From: Undaria pinnatifida | Lineage: Eukaryota; Sar; Phaeophyceae; Laminariales; Alariaceae | Length of the DNA stretch: 64,000 bases | Reading direction: 5' to 3' | Assembly (NCBI GenBank): GCA_012845835.1 | Contig: JABAKD010000016.1 | Coordinates: 4,278,859-4,342,858 of the forward strand | Shown: piece after piece, positions 23,000-33,889 of the stretch | How positions within the stretch are numbered: the first letter of the stretch is position 1 | Layout of the letters: every line of letters begins with the position of its first letter | Translations under genes and position numbers: made by a program | Notes under the pieces: generated by a model | Database searches by the model: none | What the model was told of the DNA's origin: nothing | What the model saw: the letters and a program-made list of their open reading frames with translations, nothing else

Positions 23000-23302
23000 T
23001 CACGAGACAAATATAACGCGTGCGGACGATGTATCACGCAGCTTAAGCATCGACCACTCAATCGGCCGAGCCCGCAGCTGACGTATCGTATTTGTCATAA
23101 CGTTACCAAAGTCTATAAAACCACCCGTCGAATTACGCCGCCGAGCGTGTGCAGCCGATTTATCTCGAGCTTTGGTCGAGGTGTAACGAAGGCGTATGGA
23201 AGCGTTGCAATGGTTGATGACGCTCTTACAGGCGTCTTGACTAAGCTGGCAGACCACAAGCGCCCCCGTCACCACGAAAATCGAACGAAAAACGTGCTCC
23301 AC
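23000..23302 (-). CDS. Hypothetical ORF, 100 aa
   Basis: A minus-strand frame with a hydrophobic N-terminus (MEHVFRSIFVVTGALVVCQL) that could serve as a signal peptide or membrane anchor, followed by a basic stretch (ARRRNSTGG) and a polar C-terminus. No family recognised. The upstream region shows no promoter I could defend, so it may be a chance frame. Confidence 0.2.
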   Translation of the reverse strand: MEHVFRSIFVVTGALVVCQLSQDACKSVINHCNASIRLRYTSTKARDKSAAHARRRNSTGGFIDFGNVMTNTIRQLRARPIEWSMLKLRDTSSARVIFVS

Positions 23303-23857
23303 CCCGTGGAGTTATTATTTTGACATGGAGCGTGCAGGGAAAACATCAGCACATAGCATCTAAGCGCATCAACATTTTTCGTAGCCTTACTGACTTGGAC
23401 TCGCAGAGAGGATGCAGCCAGCATTAACACGGAGTTTGTGTAAAGTACCGGGTATCAAGCATCAAGTACATACTCAAGTCCCGCCATGGTCCAGCGTATT
23501 TTGTCGAGGCTCGGGCCGTGGTTATTACAGCCATTAGCTTCCAAACAACACGAAAGAACAGACCTTTTAGAAGAGATCCTGGCAGTTAAAGTCGCAACCA
23601 AAAACAAAATGCCAAAATATCATGCCAGGCGCACAGTAGTGACCTTGACTTCCTACACCGGTTGCGAAGGCAGAGGCTGGCGTTTTTTATTGCAAGAAGG
23701 TAGAAGTGCCTCTGTGGGAAAACCAAGCTATACTCCACAGCGTGATCCACTGACGACACGGCCAAGGAAGAATAGCAAAATCTTACGACTTGCGTGCCGC
23801 CTATTGCAGGCCAAAGGCGGCTTCCGTATTCATACGACTCGAAGGACCACTCGTTAG

Positions 23858-25688
23858 CGCTGGTATGTGCACATATTCGTGCCGCTGGTGTGACGCAGTT
23901 CTGCCATTCCATGGCGGCACAAGCGGTCGCTCCCACTGCCGTTTACATTAAATACCCGCACACGTTTTCCTGTTTGCTTGGTGCGGTCACCTCCAACGAG
24001 CAGGGCAGCAGGTCGCGGAGTTGTCAAACACCACTTTTTAACTTTCATCGTCAGGTTTGGATCCGCTGCACACCCGTCAACAACTCATCCGGCATTGCTA
24101 ATATAAGGCCTACGAGAACGAGAACACGACTACGATTGTCCAGCGCTATACGACTCTCCACTCACGTAGCATGAGCAAACTAAAGCCAGGGTCAACGGTT
24201 GGACATGTCGTACACCGGCTAACATGACGCGTTGATCGTCTCGGTATATTAATCCTATTACTTTGCTATTAATCGCTGGGGTAACTTCGCATCACCGTCA
24301 AACCACCCAACGGGAGCAGGCGGTGGTTGCAGCAGCGGTGCAACATACTGGTGCCCGCGCTCTGCTACACCAGCGAAAAAATGTGTCTCCTCTTTTACAT
24401 GGTTGCAGCCGCACAGTACGCACGCTTCAGGTCGCCAGCATGCGTTGCATCTAGGAGTTTGGCGCCATAACGAGAGGGCAACACCACGAGAATTCGTCGA
24501 ACGGAAAACAAAACAAGCCAACAAGCCGCGGTGGCCCACATTAAACGTCAGCGAAATAACCCCAAAATATACCGCACAGATCGCGATTCACATCGTGCAG
24601 ATCCTGTTTTGGCCTTTATGAGCTTTTTTTGCTAGATAAGTATTATGCATGCACCACCCCGCATACAAGAGCGTAAGAGCTGTGTCATACAGATCCCACC
24701 CGGCAAACACTACCTAGATCGCGCATATAACATAAATCAGGGGCACATCTGCCACGAAATATCTAGATCGTGAAACGGGGATCTGATTCGTCCAATGTGT
24801 GAACAATCTCACAACCCCCCGAGAACGCCGAGCTTGGGGGCACCTCTTGCGTCGCAACAGGATCGTCGGTGAGGTACACACGGCTAAGAGTACGCATTTT
24901 CTCTGCAACACTGAGATGAACCGAATGCTTCCCGTTGATGTACTCGTACTGGCTTCCACGTCGTTGCGCTTCGTCAGTGCCCCGGAAACATGGGGCTCGT
25001 TTCTGGGCTTCTCTCTTTGACAAGGGGACTCCTCGGCGCCGTCATGAGCGTTTCAAACGGTGGAGATACCTTTCGATTTCATCTCGCGCGGCCGAGACGC
25101 TCGGTCGCTTTGTGGAAGTGCTGACTCTGACCGCGCGCTGTTTGGATGCAAGTCGTTGACCCCCACCGGAACAGTTTGGCTACCTGTACACGGAGAGCCA
25201 GAGACAAACATATTACAAACCAGGATGAATTTTCTTATTGGGTTTTTCGACTTGGCTTAACCTATTCGTCGGAGCAGACGCGGCAATCTCACCGCACGCG
25301 CCTGCCAAAGCGCATTCTCTGCTAGACACCCAAGCGCACGTATCCTTCCCCCGAGCCTGCTTGTTCACGCGCTAGACCGCCCCGTGACCCAACGCCAGAG
25401 AAGCATGCCTTGAGAACAGCTACACCGTGCTGTAAACAAAGGTCTACACGAATTGGCCGTGAGCGTTGCTCTTGATTATCAGGGTGTTTCAATCAACCGC
25501 TGCCAGCGCGCGTCGTCGTGAGCGCGCGACACATCAAGTCACGCCACAGATGCCTGTACACACGGAATTCCCTTGCACAAACGCGTAGGTGCTCGGTTTC
25601 ATGCAGTATCAGGCACATCAAAACAAATTAGGGTTCAACAGTTGATCGACTAACCCTTTTCGAACTGCGCGTGCAGTATTGGGACAGA
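23858..25688. other. Unexplained stretch
   Basis: Several frames of 60-95 codons on both strands, none with a domain. The minus-strand frame ending at 24763 has plausible composition (VAEKMRTLSRVYLTDDP), but its only ATG is internal and the frame is closed upstream by a TGA. Confidence 0.35.
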
Positions 25689-26590
25689 CTACGTGGAATT
25701 GCACTGGTAGGAAATATTGGTAACAGCAGTATATCGGTCAAGAAAGGAGCCAGAAAATTGACACGGACGCCAACGACTGTTTTTTATGTCCTGGAAGATT
25801 TTTATCCAGCTCGATATGTGAACAACAATATTCAACACGGCGGCCATGTAAACAATGCGAGGGCAACCACCAAAACGCACCATGCTTCTTCGTCGCCCAG
25901 GCCACCGCCACTGTCTCCAAGGACAAGCAGAAAGTCGGCTCACGTGCCACAAGCCTCTAGAGCCTTCTGGGATATTGCTCGTGCATGCGCAAGAACCTGC
26001 CTCGCACCGCCCCGCACCGCCCGGGGTTCTGAACCATTTTTGCATTTTTGCTGGCTCCACCACCTCGCACAGCCCCTGACCCCTGCGGGGCTTCTGGGCT
26101 ATTTTTGCTGGCTCCGCCTTTTCATCGCGGTCGACGGCTCCGATTACATAGAGCGGACGCGTTCGGTCTGGCAGTTCGCTCGGTGCTTGCGCCGGTGGCG
26201 CCGCAATCAATACGGCGCCTCGACGCTGTTCCAGGCGCTCGTTTTTTTCATCAGTTGGTTGGCTCTTGATGCGACCAGCGGCCGCCTGCAACTGTGCAAT
26301 CGCGCGTCGCACGCTCGACGGACTGAATTTCTGTTCTAAAGGGCTTAAGCGCCCCATGAACCAGTTCTGAACCCAACAGCCTTCCAGGCTTGCGCTAGCG
26401 GCCAATCGACCTGCGTGACGACTGCGAAGGAGCCGTACGAACCCTGGTCTCCACTCAGACTCGTCGATCCTCTGCACAAACAAATTAAGCTCCTGCGGGT
26501 GGTTCTGTCCGTATGGTCTCTTTAAAATGACGGTTTCGTGTCGATCGAAAATGCGGCGAATTATGGCTATGCTGCATTTTGATGTTTAGA
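25689..26590 (-). CDS. Hypothetical coding-like frame, unrecognised
   Basis: The minus-strand frame is open for about 300 codons, starting just after a TAA near 26590. It reads as protein-like over the first 160 residues: RPYGQNHPQELNLFVQRIDE, then EWRPGFVRLLRSRH, then a helical VRRAIAQLQAAAGRI followed by the charged DEKNERLEQRR. The first ATG is about 65 codons in (FMGRLSP), so the upstream part would need an exon or another start. The last third (Cys/Trp/Ser-rich) looks less like coding. No domain was recognised. It could be a single-exon gene fragment or transposon protein. A 222-codon plus-strand frame over the same region looks like its shadow. Confidence 0.35.
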
Positions 26591-26673
26591 GTTGGTGTGT
26601 GTGCCCGCGAGGGCTCCCGCTTTCCGCCACTTTTCCTATGTCTCATTGCCTCTGTGTGAGGCAGCCGCATATG

Positions 26674-26868
26674 CATGTTGGTTGTCCTCATGAATACGAC
26701 GGTTATGATCCATCATATATCAGGGAGCTCCATATATTGGTAAGGGATTCATGTATAAGATATAAGGGGACTGTTTGGCCGGATGTTTTCCGGCATGATT
26801 TGCCACGAGCTGTTACTCGTGGTTTTCCTTATGAGATCGGGTCAGGCTCAACGGCTGAATAACACCAT
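26674..26868 (+). mobile_element. LTR fragment L1 (copia-associated LTR family)
   Basis: It matches the LTR at 31.3 kb from CATGTTGGTTGTCCTCATG through ACGACGGTTATGATCCATC, CATGTATAAGATATAAGGGG and GCATGATTTGCCACGAGC to CAACGGCTGAATAA. Both the 5' part and the 3' end are missing. The right end abuts the 3' end of the inverted copy L2. Confidence 0.75.
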
Positions 26869-26873
26869 AAGTG

Positions 26874-27253
26874 TGTTGGTTGGTCTCTAGAGGCGTACAC
26901 GCAGCTGGCGCGGGAAGGCGTGGTGGTGACTCAAGACGGTGACCAAAACCCTCTTTTTGACACAGAACTATCTCTCATACCTGGTATCATCCAGCCGTCA
27001 AGTGACAACTCATGACGATTCATGCAAAAAAGCATCTCGGCAAAGTAAACCTCTCATTCCTCCCCCCGAGTGTCCCCTTATATCTTATGTATAAATCCCT
27101 CATCAATACATGGAACTCCCTAATATAAAATGGATCGTAACCGTTGTGTTTACGAGGACAACCAACATCCCCTCTCCTCATTGTACACGGCGAATATGCT
27201 GATATCCCTCCTGCTCTGTGCATGACAAGGCACGACATCGCAGGATTGATATA
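26874..27253 (-). mobile_element. Solo LTR L2, inverted
   Basis: The reverse complement is a complete LTR-like copy. It starts near ATATATCAATCCTGCGATGT, passes GTGCCTTGTCATGCACAGAG, a TATAAGATATAAGGGGAC block, TTCCCGCGCCAGCTGCGTG and CTCTAGAGACC, and ends in CAACA. It aligns with the LTR at 31304-31668 throughout. No coding sequence is attached, so it is a solo LTR (product of recombination between two LTRs) or a truncated element. Confidence 0.75.
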
Positions 27254-27464
27254 TCGCAATATCATAATCAACGCAAATCAAACTCATACGAAATTCAAAA
27301 ACCAAAACTCTTCAATCTAATCCTCAAAGTCTCAAACAACAAAACAACAGCCCCACACTAGAAACATCAAAAACTTTCGAAAATAATGGCCAGGAAAAAC
27401 GGCAGCATCCTCGAAATTAGCCAGGGAAAACGGCATTTTTCTTCAGATTTACAACTCAAATAAA

Positions 27465-27665
27465 CTCTGAGACCGATGACAATGGAAAGCCGATAGTTTG
27501 GCCATAAAGTTTCCAAACTTTTTTTCGGGGTTATTTGCTGAAATAGTCCGGGTAACTTCGCTATGGGGTAAAATATGGAAAGCCGATAGTGTGGCCAAAA
27601 AGTTTCCAAACTTTTTTTGGGGGTTATTTGCTGAAAGTCCGGGTAACTTCGCTATGGGAAAGAAT
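27465..27665 (+). repeat. Tandem pair, period about 92 bp, with distant inverted copy
   Basis: GGCCATAAAGTTTCCAAAC and GGCCAAAAAGTTTCCAAAC each lead into TTTTTTT, GGGTTATTTGCTGAAA, GTCCGGGTAACTTCGCTATG. The reverse complement of the opening part (GAGACCGGTGACAATGG ... AAAGTTTGAAA) occurs at 28335-28375. Confidence 0.7.
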
Positions 27666-28441
27666 AACTATTTTTGTTCTGGCTCCTTGTTTGGTCATGC
27701 GGTCCAACAGGTCAATTTGTCTATTTTTCATCATGCCTTGATCAACACTGCCCACCAAACACGACTGACCTTCGATCTCGAGATACACAACCCATGGTCA
27801 CTCCTCTTCGTTCCGGACAAGGCCACATGAGTGTAGGTGACAGCGCTGCAGAGGTCATCTCGATCCATGCCCTAGGGCGTGAGAGGTTGCTTGTGTTGTC
27901 CTGTGGTCTTCCGTCACATCTTCTCAAAATTCTGTTTTTCGCCCGCTGGGAAGCGATGGAGAGTTTTTGTCTCAGTTTTCTACACACCAGCCGCCAAATG
28001 AGTTTTAACAGAAGCCTGATCGGCGCCTGCCACAAATCATCGGCCGTAGAGTGAGCGCTGTACACCAAGGGGGGTCGGAGCTCCTAACAGCTCGCCACAA
28101 TCGGAGTTCACGACGCTGTATTTGATTTCGTCGAACGAAAAGTGTGTGGAGAACACGAAATTGGGCCGCGTCTAATCCAAGATCTGCTTGAGAATTTCTC
28201 AGGCCGATATTGGCTAAGATCGCCGCGAGAAATCGTTTTTTTGCGCAATTCTGGAAAGTCTCAAAGACAAATTCTACCAAATTTGGTTTATAGGCGACCA
28301 TTCGGGCGAAGTTTGGCTGGGATCTTCGGGAATTTCAAACTTTTGGCCTTCCATTGTCACCGGTCTCATTATCCCCGATTTCCTTGAGACACCACTACCC
28401 AGTACAGGGCCTAGCTGAACCGGGAAAAAAGCGACTCTTTA

Positions 28442-28909
28442 TTATACGAAAATGAAAACAACCGCAGAAACTTGATCCACTCGTACTCCGCACGCTGCAC
28501 GACTAACCACACGTAGTGGCGGGACGTTTTGCACTGCTAAAAAAATCAAACTCGAAAAACGAAATAGCTCCCCGAAAAACTGACGATAAAATTTGTACTC
28601 TGAAATCAAGATATAACTACCCTCATTCCGAAATGCGCATAAAATATTCATCAGAAAATTCCGGTGACAGCAAAAAGCCATGTAGTTGAGCGGCTTTGCC
28701 AAGGCGCCATGCATCGCCGACACCCGCCAGGACCAAAACGTAGTCATGGCAGACACCTCTTCTGCATACGACGCGCGCAGGGCTGCCTCTGTGAGTCCGA
28801 CCTCTCTCTCACTCTTCTGCAACGCTATCTGGGTCTTGAGTTGCTTTATTTCTTCCATCATATAATCCACGCTTTCGTTCTGGATGCTAACATTCTTTTG
28901 AACTAACAT
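28442..28909 (-). CDS. Hypothetical helical protein, 155 aa, in inverted repeat
   Basis: ATG-started minus-strand frame. The first 60 residues form a charged, probably helical or coiled-coil segment (QNESVDYMMEEIKQLKTQIA, then QKSEREVGL and ALRASYAEEVSAM). The last 85 residues are hydrophobic and AT-rich and look less like coding, so the true end may be earlier. A mirror-image copy of the first 75 codons starts 80 bp away on the plus strand (28990-29247). That copy has the same residues at most positions but carries frameshifts. The start codon lies just outside the palindromic arms that join the copies. No known family recognised. It may be a gene fragment captured in a foldback transposon. 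Confidence 0.4.
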   Translation of the reverse strand: MLVQKNVSIQNESVDYMMEEIKQLKTQIALQKSEREVGLTEAALRASYAEEVSAMTTFWSWRVSAMHGALAKPLNYMAFCCHRNFLMNILCAFRNEGSYILISEYKFYRQFFGELFRFSSLIFLAVQNVPPLRVVSRAACGVRVDQVSAVVFIFV

Positions 28910-29247
28910 GATCTAAGATTCCCCACCCCTGTAGGCTGGCCTGGACTGCGCCCACCACTAGAAGTCTAAGTTGACCGGTTCGACTTCTATTGGTGAGCGC
29001 AGTCCAGGCCAGCCTACAGAGGTGGGAAATTCTAGATCATGTCAGCTTGAAAAAGAATGTTGGCATGCAGAAGGAAACCGTGGATTATATTATAGAAGAA
29101 ATGAAGCTACTAAAGATCCAGATAGCGTTGCAGAAGGGAGAGAGAGCCGTCCGACTCGTAGATGCAGCCCAGCGAGCGTCGTATGCAGGAGAGGTATCTG
29201 CCTGCCATGACTACGTTTTCGTCCTGGCGGGTGTCGGCGATGCATGA
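28708..29247. repeat. Large inverted repeat, arms about 260 bp
   Basis: Arms 28708-28966 and 28980-29247 are reverse complements at roughly 80 percent by eye, with a short spacer around TAAGTTGACCGG. The innermost part, TGTAGGCTGGCCTGGACTGC against its complement, is almost perfect. This could form a long hairpin transcript or be a foldback element. Confidence 0.85.
28990..29247 (+). pseudogene. Frameshifted mirror copy of the helical ORF
   Basis: The copy reads KKNVGMQKETVDYIIEEMK, then QIALQKGERAVRLVDAAQ and RASYAGEVSA, matching the minus-strand ORF at 28442-28909. At the matching start, ATG is followed after two codons by TGA because of a two-base insertion. After EVSA a four-base insertion (TGCC) shifts the frame again. 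The open frame here starts only at TTG. The minus-strand copy is therefore the intact one. Confidence 0.6.
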
Positions 29248-29475
29248 CTCGCTTCGACTTCTCCGCGAGGAACACGAGCTTCAACCGGACGTGATGCAGA
29301 CTGGATAAACAACTGGCTTTGTTTGAGAGCGAGGAGAGAGTGAGAGATGAGAGAGAGGGAGGGAAGAGAAGAAAGAATATTTCGCCCCAGCAGCAACCGC
29401 GTGGTCCCAATAAAGCCAAACATGAGCCTACGCTGGTAGATCTGCATGGCGCTGGTGGCGAAGGCGCTGGAAAGA

Positions 29476-29503
29476 AGCAGCTGTTGCGGAGGCAACAGCT
29501 GCT
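29476..29503. repeat. 12-bp hairpin AGCAGCTGTTGC / GCAACAGCTGCT
   Basis: Perfect stem with a GGAG loop. It sits at the left edge of a CCG/CAC-rich minisatellite. Confidence 0.7.
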
Positions 29504-29559
29504 CCAGCCACCCCATTTGCAGGGAGAGCAGCAGTCAGTGGATTGCTGCGCCTGCAACG

Positions 29560-29700
29560 AAAATAATTGCCGCCGTCGTCACCTCCGTTGTCACCGCCGC
29601 CGTCGTCGCCGCCACCGCCGCCGCTGTCACCTCCACTGTCACCGCCGCTGTCACCTCCACTGTCACCGCCGCCGTCACCGCTGCTACCGCCGCAGCTGCA
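29560..29700. repeat. GTCACCGCC-type minisatellite
   Basis: Repeated GTCACCTCC / GTCACCGCC / GCCGTCGTC units. Overlapping frames give Arg/His-rich, Val/Ala-rich and Ser/Thr-rich chains, so the long frames 29319-29934 are artefacts. Confidence 0.9.
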
Positions 29701-29934
29701 AGCCCGCAGCCAGGCCCACGCCTGAATCTATGGCTCGTTTATTTCGTACACGAAGAGAAGAGAAAAAGAGAGAAGGGATTGCTTGGCCACCAGGTGCCGG
29801 AAGAGAGGTGGAGGAGATCGCGAACGCGATGCAACACGCGTACGTGTACTGAAGCAAGATTGAGAGAGCGGTGGTGGGCACTGGTGGAAGGATATGCACC
29901 ATCGATTGGGGGGCAAAGCATGGACGCAACATGA

Positions 29935-31300
29935 GGTGATGCCCAAAGCAAGTGCGGGTGAAGGAGAAATAATCAACGCGCCATCAGCAAGGGCTTTACG
30001 CCTGCGTCAGGCACGTTTGACGTTGCTTTTGCTTGCTGCTGATGTTTTCCGTGTTGGCTTGTTTTATTTTGACTTGAGAATGATTAATCCCTCAACGATT
30101 GAGTGATTGGGGCTGAAATATGTTTTTGAGATTGGAGAGAAATGAAGGCCCGATCCACTGACATGTTCGTAGTTCCACTCGCTAAAGCTATCTTTGTAGG
30201 CGAACTCTTCTAAGAGTATGGAGAACGTCTGTTTAGGGTCTACCTTGTCGGGCACTCGTGCTAAGAATCAGTTCGAGTAGAGCCCGAGGCGTGTAATGTG
30301 CAACGGAAAGAAATGCCGAAAGAATATGCACATCAGCGTTGCTGTATCATACACAGCACAGCACAGACAGCAGTACGGACTTTTTACGTGTGCATGACAC
30401 AGCTTACAAATTCGAGAAAATTTGTGAACACACGCCACTGACCAAGCAATGCCATACATACATGTACGCCCCTTGAAGACTGTGTATGACAGCAGTACAG
30501 GCATGATCAACCTGTCTTGCTAGTGTATGGCCTTTGAGTTGGGATAGTGCGTTGTGTTTGGTGCAGCTGAGATTATGGCGTGATGTATGAGCAACACGCA
30601 GGTTGTCAGTGTTTATTGAACCGTCGTATACTGCTGATGACGTTGTACATTATTTGCTGTATCATTTCGCATATTTGATTATGTTTGCCTGTAACTCACT
30701 TTTGTACTTGCGTTGGCATTCTACAGTGCTTCTGTCGCGTCAAGGTATATCTGGACTAGTTTTAATATGGGGGTATACGTCCTTGATAGTTGTCCGACAA
30801 GGGGCAAGAGTGCCGTCAACTGATGTACCCGGTAGGTATTTGACGTGTGGCGTGCCCCACATGTAGCGTAGAAACAGCTTGCAGTACAGCAAATCTCCTG
30901 CTGTCCGCGTGTCTGTTGGCAGTTATCGATACAAGAGGATACGAGCACGAGTGATATACGTGAGCACGAACTACGTTAAGTTGTCTACCTGATACATGAT
31001 AGACCTTCGCACTATCTGTGTTACGGGACAACATATTGGAATATATCAGCCTTTCCCCCCCCAGCGTAGCAATGTGATACTACTGCTGCTGTTGTTGAAG
31101 GTATTCATGGAGGTGTTACGGATATGAGTAGATGACTCTTGGTGAGCGGTTTGAAAACAAGGCAATTGAGATATATTGTTGGATTCTTGATGCAATGGGC
31201 CGCTGTTGCGTAGTATCATAGAGCATGTTATTTGTCCTATTATAAACAGTAGTGGCATTTGCTAACTTGAAATATTAGTGGTAAATGCTCTCCGATATGA
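29935..31300. other. Unexplained stretch
   Basis: No supported gene; short frames only on both strands. Confidence 0.4.
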
Positions 31301-31303
31301 CGA

Positions 31304-31668
31304 TGTATCAACCCTGGCATGTCGTGCCTTGTCATGCACAGAGCAGGGGGGATATTAGTATGTTCGTCGTGTATAATGAGGAGGGGGGATGTTGGTTGCC
31401 CTCATGAACACGACGGTTATGATCCATCTTTTACCAGGGAGTTCCACATATTGGTAAGGTATTCATGTATAAGATGTAAGGGGACCGTTCGGCCAGATTT
31501 TTTCCAGCATGATTTGCCATGAACTGTCACTCGTAGTTTAGCTCCTTATGAAATCGAGTCAGGGCTCGACGGCTGGATAATATAAGAGAGAGTTCTGTGT
31601 CACCCTCTTGAGTCAGCACCACGCCTTCCCGCGCCAGCTGCGTGTACACCTCTAGAGATCAATCAACA
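31304..31668 (+). mobile_element. 5' LTR (L3) of the copia element
   Basis: The boundaries come from comparison with the solo LTR at 26.9 kb: TGTATCAACCC at the left, ATCAATCAACA at the right, giving TG...CA ends and 365 bp. It contains a TATA-like TATAAGATGTAAGGGG at about 31468, a plausible start region for the retroelement transcript. The gag remnant begins about 90 bp downstream. I see no convincing primer-binding site after it and no matching 3' LTR in the window. Confidence 0.6.
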
Positions 31669-31756
31669 ATACGCGATATAAACATTAATTAAGTCGACTG
31701 AAGGTCCGTCGATGCTAGCAGGCACGGGGGCACGAACATTCTAGAATTTTAGGTAC

Positions 31757-32560
31757 CTACCTCACGCCACGAATGATGAGGATGACCGTCATGAGGACCT
31801 TCGCCAAGAGATTGTCGAGGTGAGACATATTTTCGAGGAACAGAAAGCTGTTTACGAGGGCAAGGCTGCAGAGCAGGCAGCCCAAACCCAAGGGATGATT
31901 AGGATGATGACCGAGCTCCGGGGGAAGAAGGGGCATGATGGGCAGACGCAAGAGGCGTCGGCCACGGGTAGCGAGGAGCGAGGTCTTTCGGCGTCACCAG
32001 CACCCCAAGAAGAGCCTTCGAGCACCAGCGAAGGTGCTATGTTCGTCGAGGTTGGCCCGCGAGGGGATCGACTGGGCAGAGTGGACAAGACAGAGACTAC
32101 GGTCTCACCGATGAGTCAACTTGCACACGCGACGTTCGTCAGCAACACATGGGGATGCCCAAGATGGTACCCCCGATCCCGAAAGACCAAAGTAGTTGTC
32201 CGGAATTTCGAGAACAAGGGATGGTGTACGCAAAATACTACCGTTTCGACTAACTGTTCACGTCGGATCCGAACACTCATGTGGGGTGGAATTATATAGA
32301 GGCCCTATTACGCCGAGGGGTATCCAAGGCCATGTATGAAAGACAAATATGAGCGTATGGTTTTCTGTCACAGGCATATAAGATCAAGACAGACGTTGGT
32401 TGTTTCCGTCGAAGTAGCTCCCCGAGGGAATCCTGGCGGAAACACGGAAATGGGATGGTGCTAGAACCGTCGGTTAACAGGTTGAGCTCAGGAAGAAGTT
32501 GGCCTACTTCAACATCGCCAGAGGGCGTGATCCCGCGAAAAAAACCCGGAGATAGAAGAC
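31757..32560 (+). pseudogene. copia gag, N-terminal remnant
   Basis: The frame to 32299 is acidic and helical near its start (DLRQEIVEVRHIFEEQKAVY, then EGKAAEQAAQ), then becomes Ser/Pro-rich. After about 32130 the frames are broken by stops and shifts. A gag-like run resumes in another phase near 32490 (RKKLAYFNIARGRD). In copia elements gag forms the virus-like particle. Position between the LTR and the zinc-knuckle ORF supports the call; the sequence itself is only weakly diagnostic. Confidence 0.5.
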
Positions 32561-33535
32561 GTGTGCGAAGAGATGCGTGATGCTGGGATGGGTGTCGATG
32601 ACCAAGCAGGTTATGGTATCTACGTCGCTGCCCTTCCCTCCGATTACGACCTCGAAATCCGAGAGTTGAACCGGAAACAGGTTTTTGATCGTGAAGAGAT
32701 CATAAACAAAGTGCTGGCGCAATTTGAGCTCCTGCGAAATAAGAACAAGAGCTCATCGTCGGCCCATACGTTCGTTGCCGATGGGGAGCGTGGTGGAGGC
32801 GGTGGAAGAGGACGCGCTGGCGGGAAGCGAGGGGCGGGGGGTGATAACAACGGCAACCGCAGTAGAAGCCAGACAAGCGGCGAAAACGACGCTGCCGCCG
32901 GCGCCGAGAAGCAGCCGGCCAAGGGGCCAATGTGCTATAACTGCCGTGGTCGAGGTCACTACGCCAGAGACTGCACGGTGAAGCTGTGTAGGCTGTGCCA
33001 TGGGAAAGGTCACGAAGAAAGCGGCTGCCCGTTTCCGGCGAATACGGAGTCAGTGCTGGCGATTGAGATGTCGGACCCGGGAGATGGTGCCATTGTGGCA
33101 GCGTTGTTCGTGGCGACCGAGGTGGATGGCAGCGGGGATGCGGTATATGGGCATCTCCAAGGGGGCCCTTTGCCCTGTGGCACCTGGCGAGTCTGTTGGT
33201 GCGGTTCCATTGGTGGTAAAGAAGGGTTGGCGTTGGCACTGCGGGTTGGGGAAGAGCGGAAGTCGTTGGAGGCTTGGTGTTTCGACTCTGGGTCGTCCGG
33301 CAACATGACACACAGTTGCGAAAAAATTACTGATTTCCGCGTAACAATTTCGTGCGTGCCGGTAATGGCAAGCATCATCCGATTGAAGGTCACGGCAATG
33401 TTGTTATTGAGTTTCAATCTGTGGCCAGAATTCGGTACGCCTGAAGCTTTTAGACATTGCCTTATTACCGAGCGTAAGCTACCACCTGTTCTCAGGCCTC
33501 GCCTCCGTCAAACAAGACCGCACTTACCTTCGTGA
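32561..33535 (+). pseudogene. copia gag C-terminus with zinc knuckles and protease start
   Basis: The frame is open from about 32480; an in-frame ATG lies at 32573. It starts with the end of the copia gag domain (YVAALPSDYDLEIRELNRKQ), followed by a Gly/Arg-rich RNA-binding linker. Two CCHC zinc knuckles of C-X2-C-X4-H-X4-C spacing lie at 32933-32974 and 32987-33028. One is usual for copia gag; two are uncommon. The aspartic protease motif follows at 33284 (FDSGSSGNM, with the active-site Asp-Ser-Gly). A frameshift shortly after (about 33330) leaves the rest of protease in another phase, so the final 60 residues of this frame are spurious. Confidence 0.85.
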
Positions 33536-33875
33536 TCACCGAGGCATCACTGTCAACCTCAAGTCTGGTGAGTCGCTGCTATTCCCTTTGGCCGGAATCT
33601 TGTACTTTCCGTACGGTACTAGACTTGATTCTGAGAAAGTTCAAGCTTGCGCCGTTATCGCCTGTGGGTTTTGGCCCATTACTGGCATAAGCTAGCGAAG
33701 GTACCCTTCAAAGACATACCGTTACCGGCTATTGCTCCTCTGCGGCCCGAAGAACACAATTACGCGTGTGATGTGTTTAACCGCACAGCAATCTCTTCGA
33801 ACCCCGGATACAAGTCACCGTACGAGATATGCTTTGGTGAGAAGCCACCCCCAACGATGCTGGAGTGGCTTTAAC
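33330..33875 (+). pseudogene. copia protease end / integrase remnant
   Basis: After the frameshift the protease continues in another phase with GNGKHHPIEGHGNVVIEF. This is followed by a pre-integrase-like segment up to about 33600. At 33760-33873 the frame reads YACDVFNRTAISSN and YKSPYEICFGEKPPP, the block that ends the catalytic core of copia integrase ('KTPYEVWFGKKP'). The zinc-binding HHCC region and most of the DDE core are absent or unreadable, so this is a deletion derivative that cannot integrate. Confidence 0.75.
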
Positions 33876-33889
33876 CCTGTTTTTACAGG

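Noticed and set aside
29319-29934. Arg/His-rich and Val/Ala-rich ORFs of 160-177 aa
   Set aside because: They depend on the GTCACCGCC-type minisatellite, and three frames are open at once.
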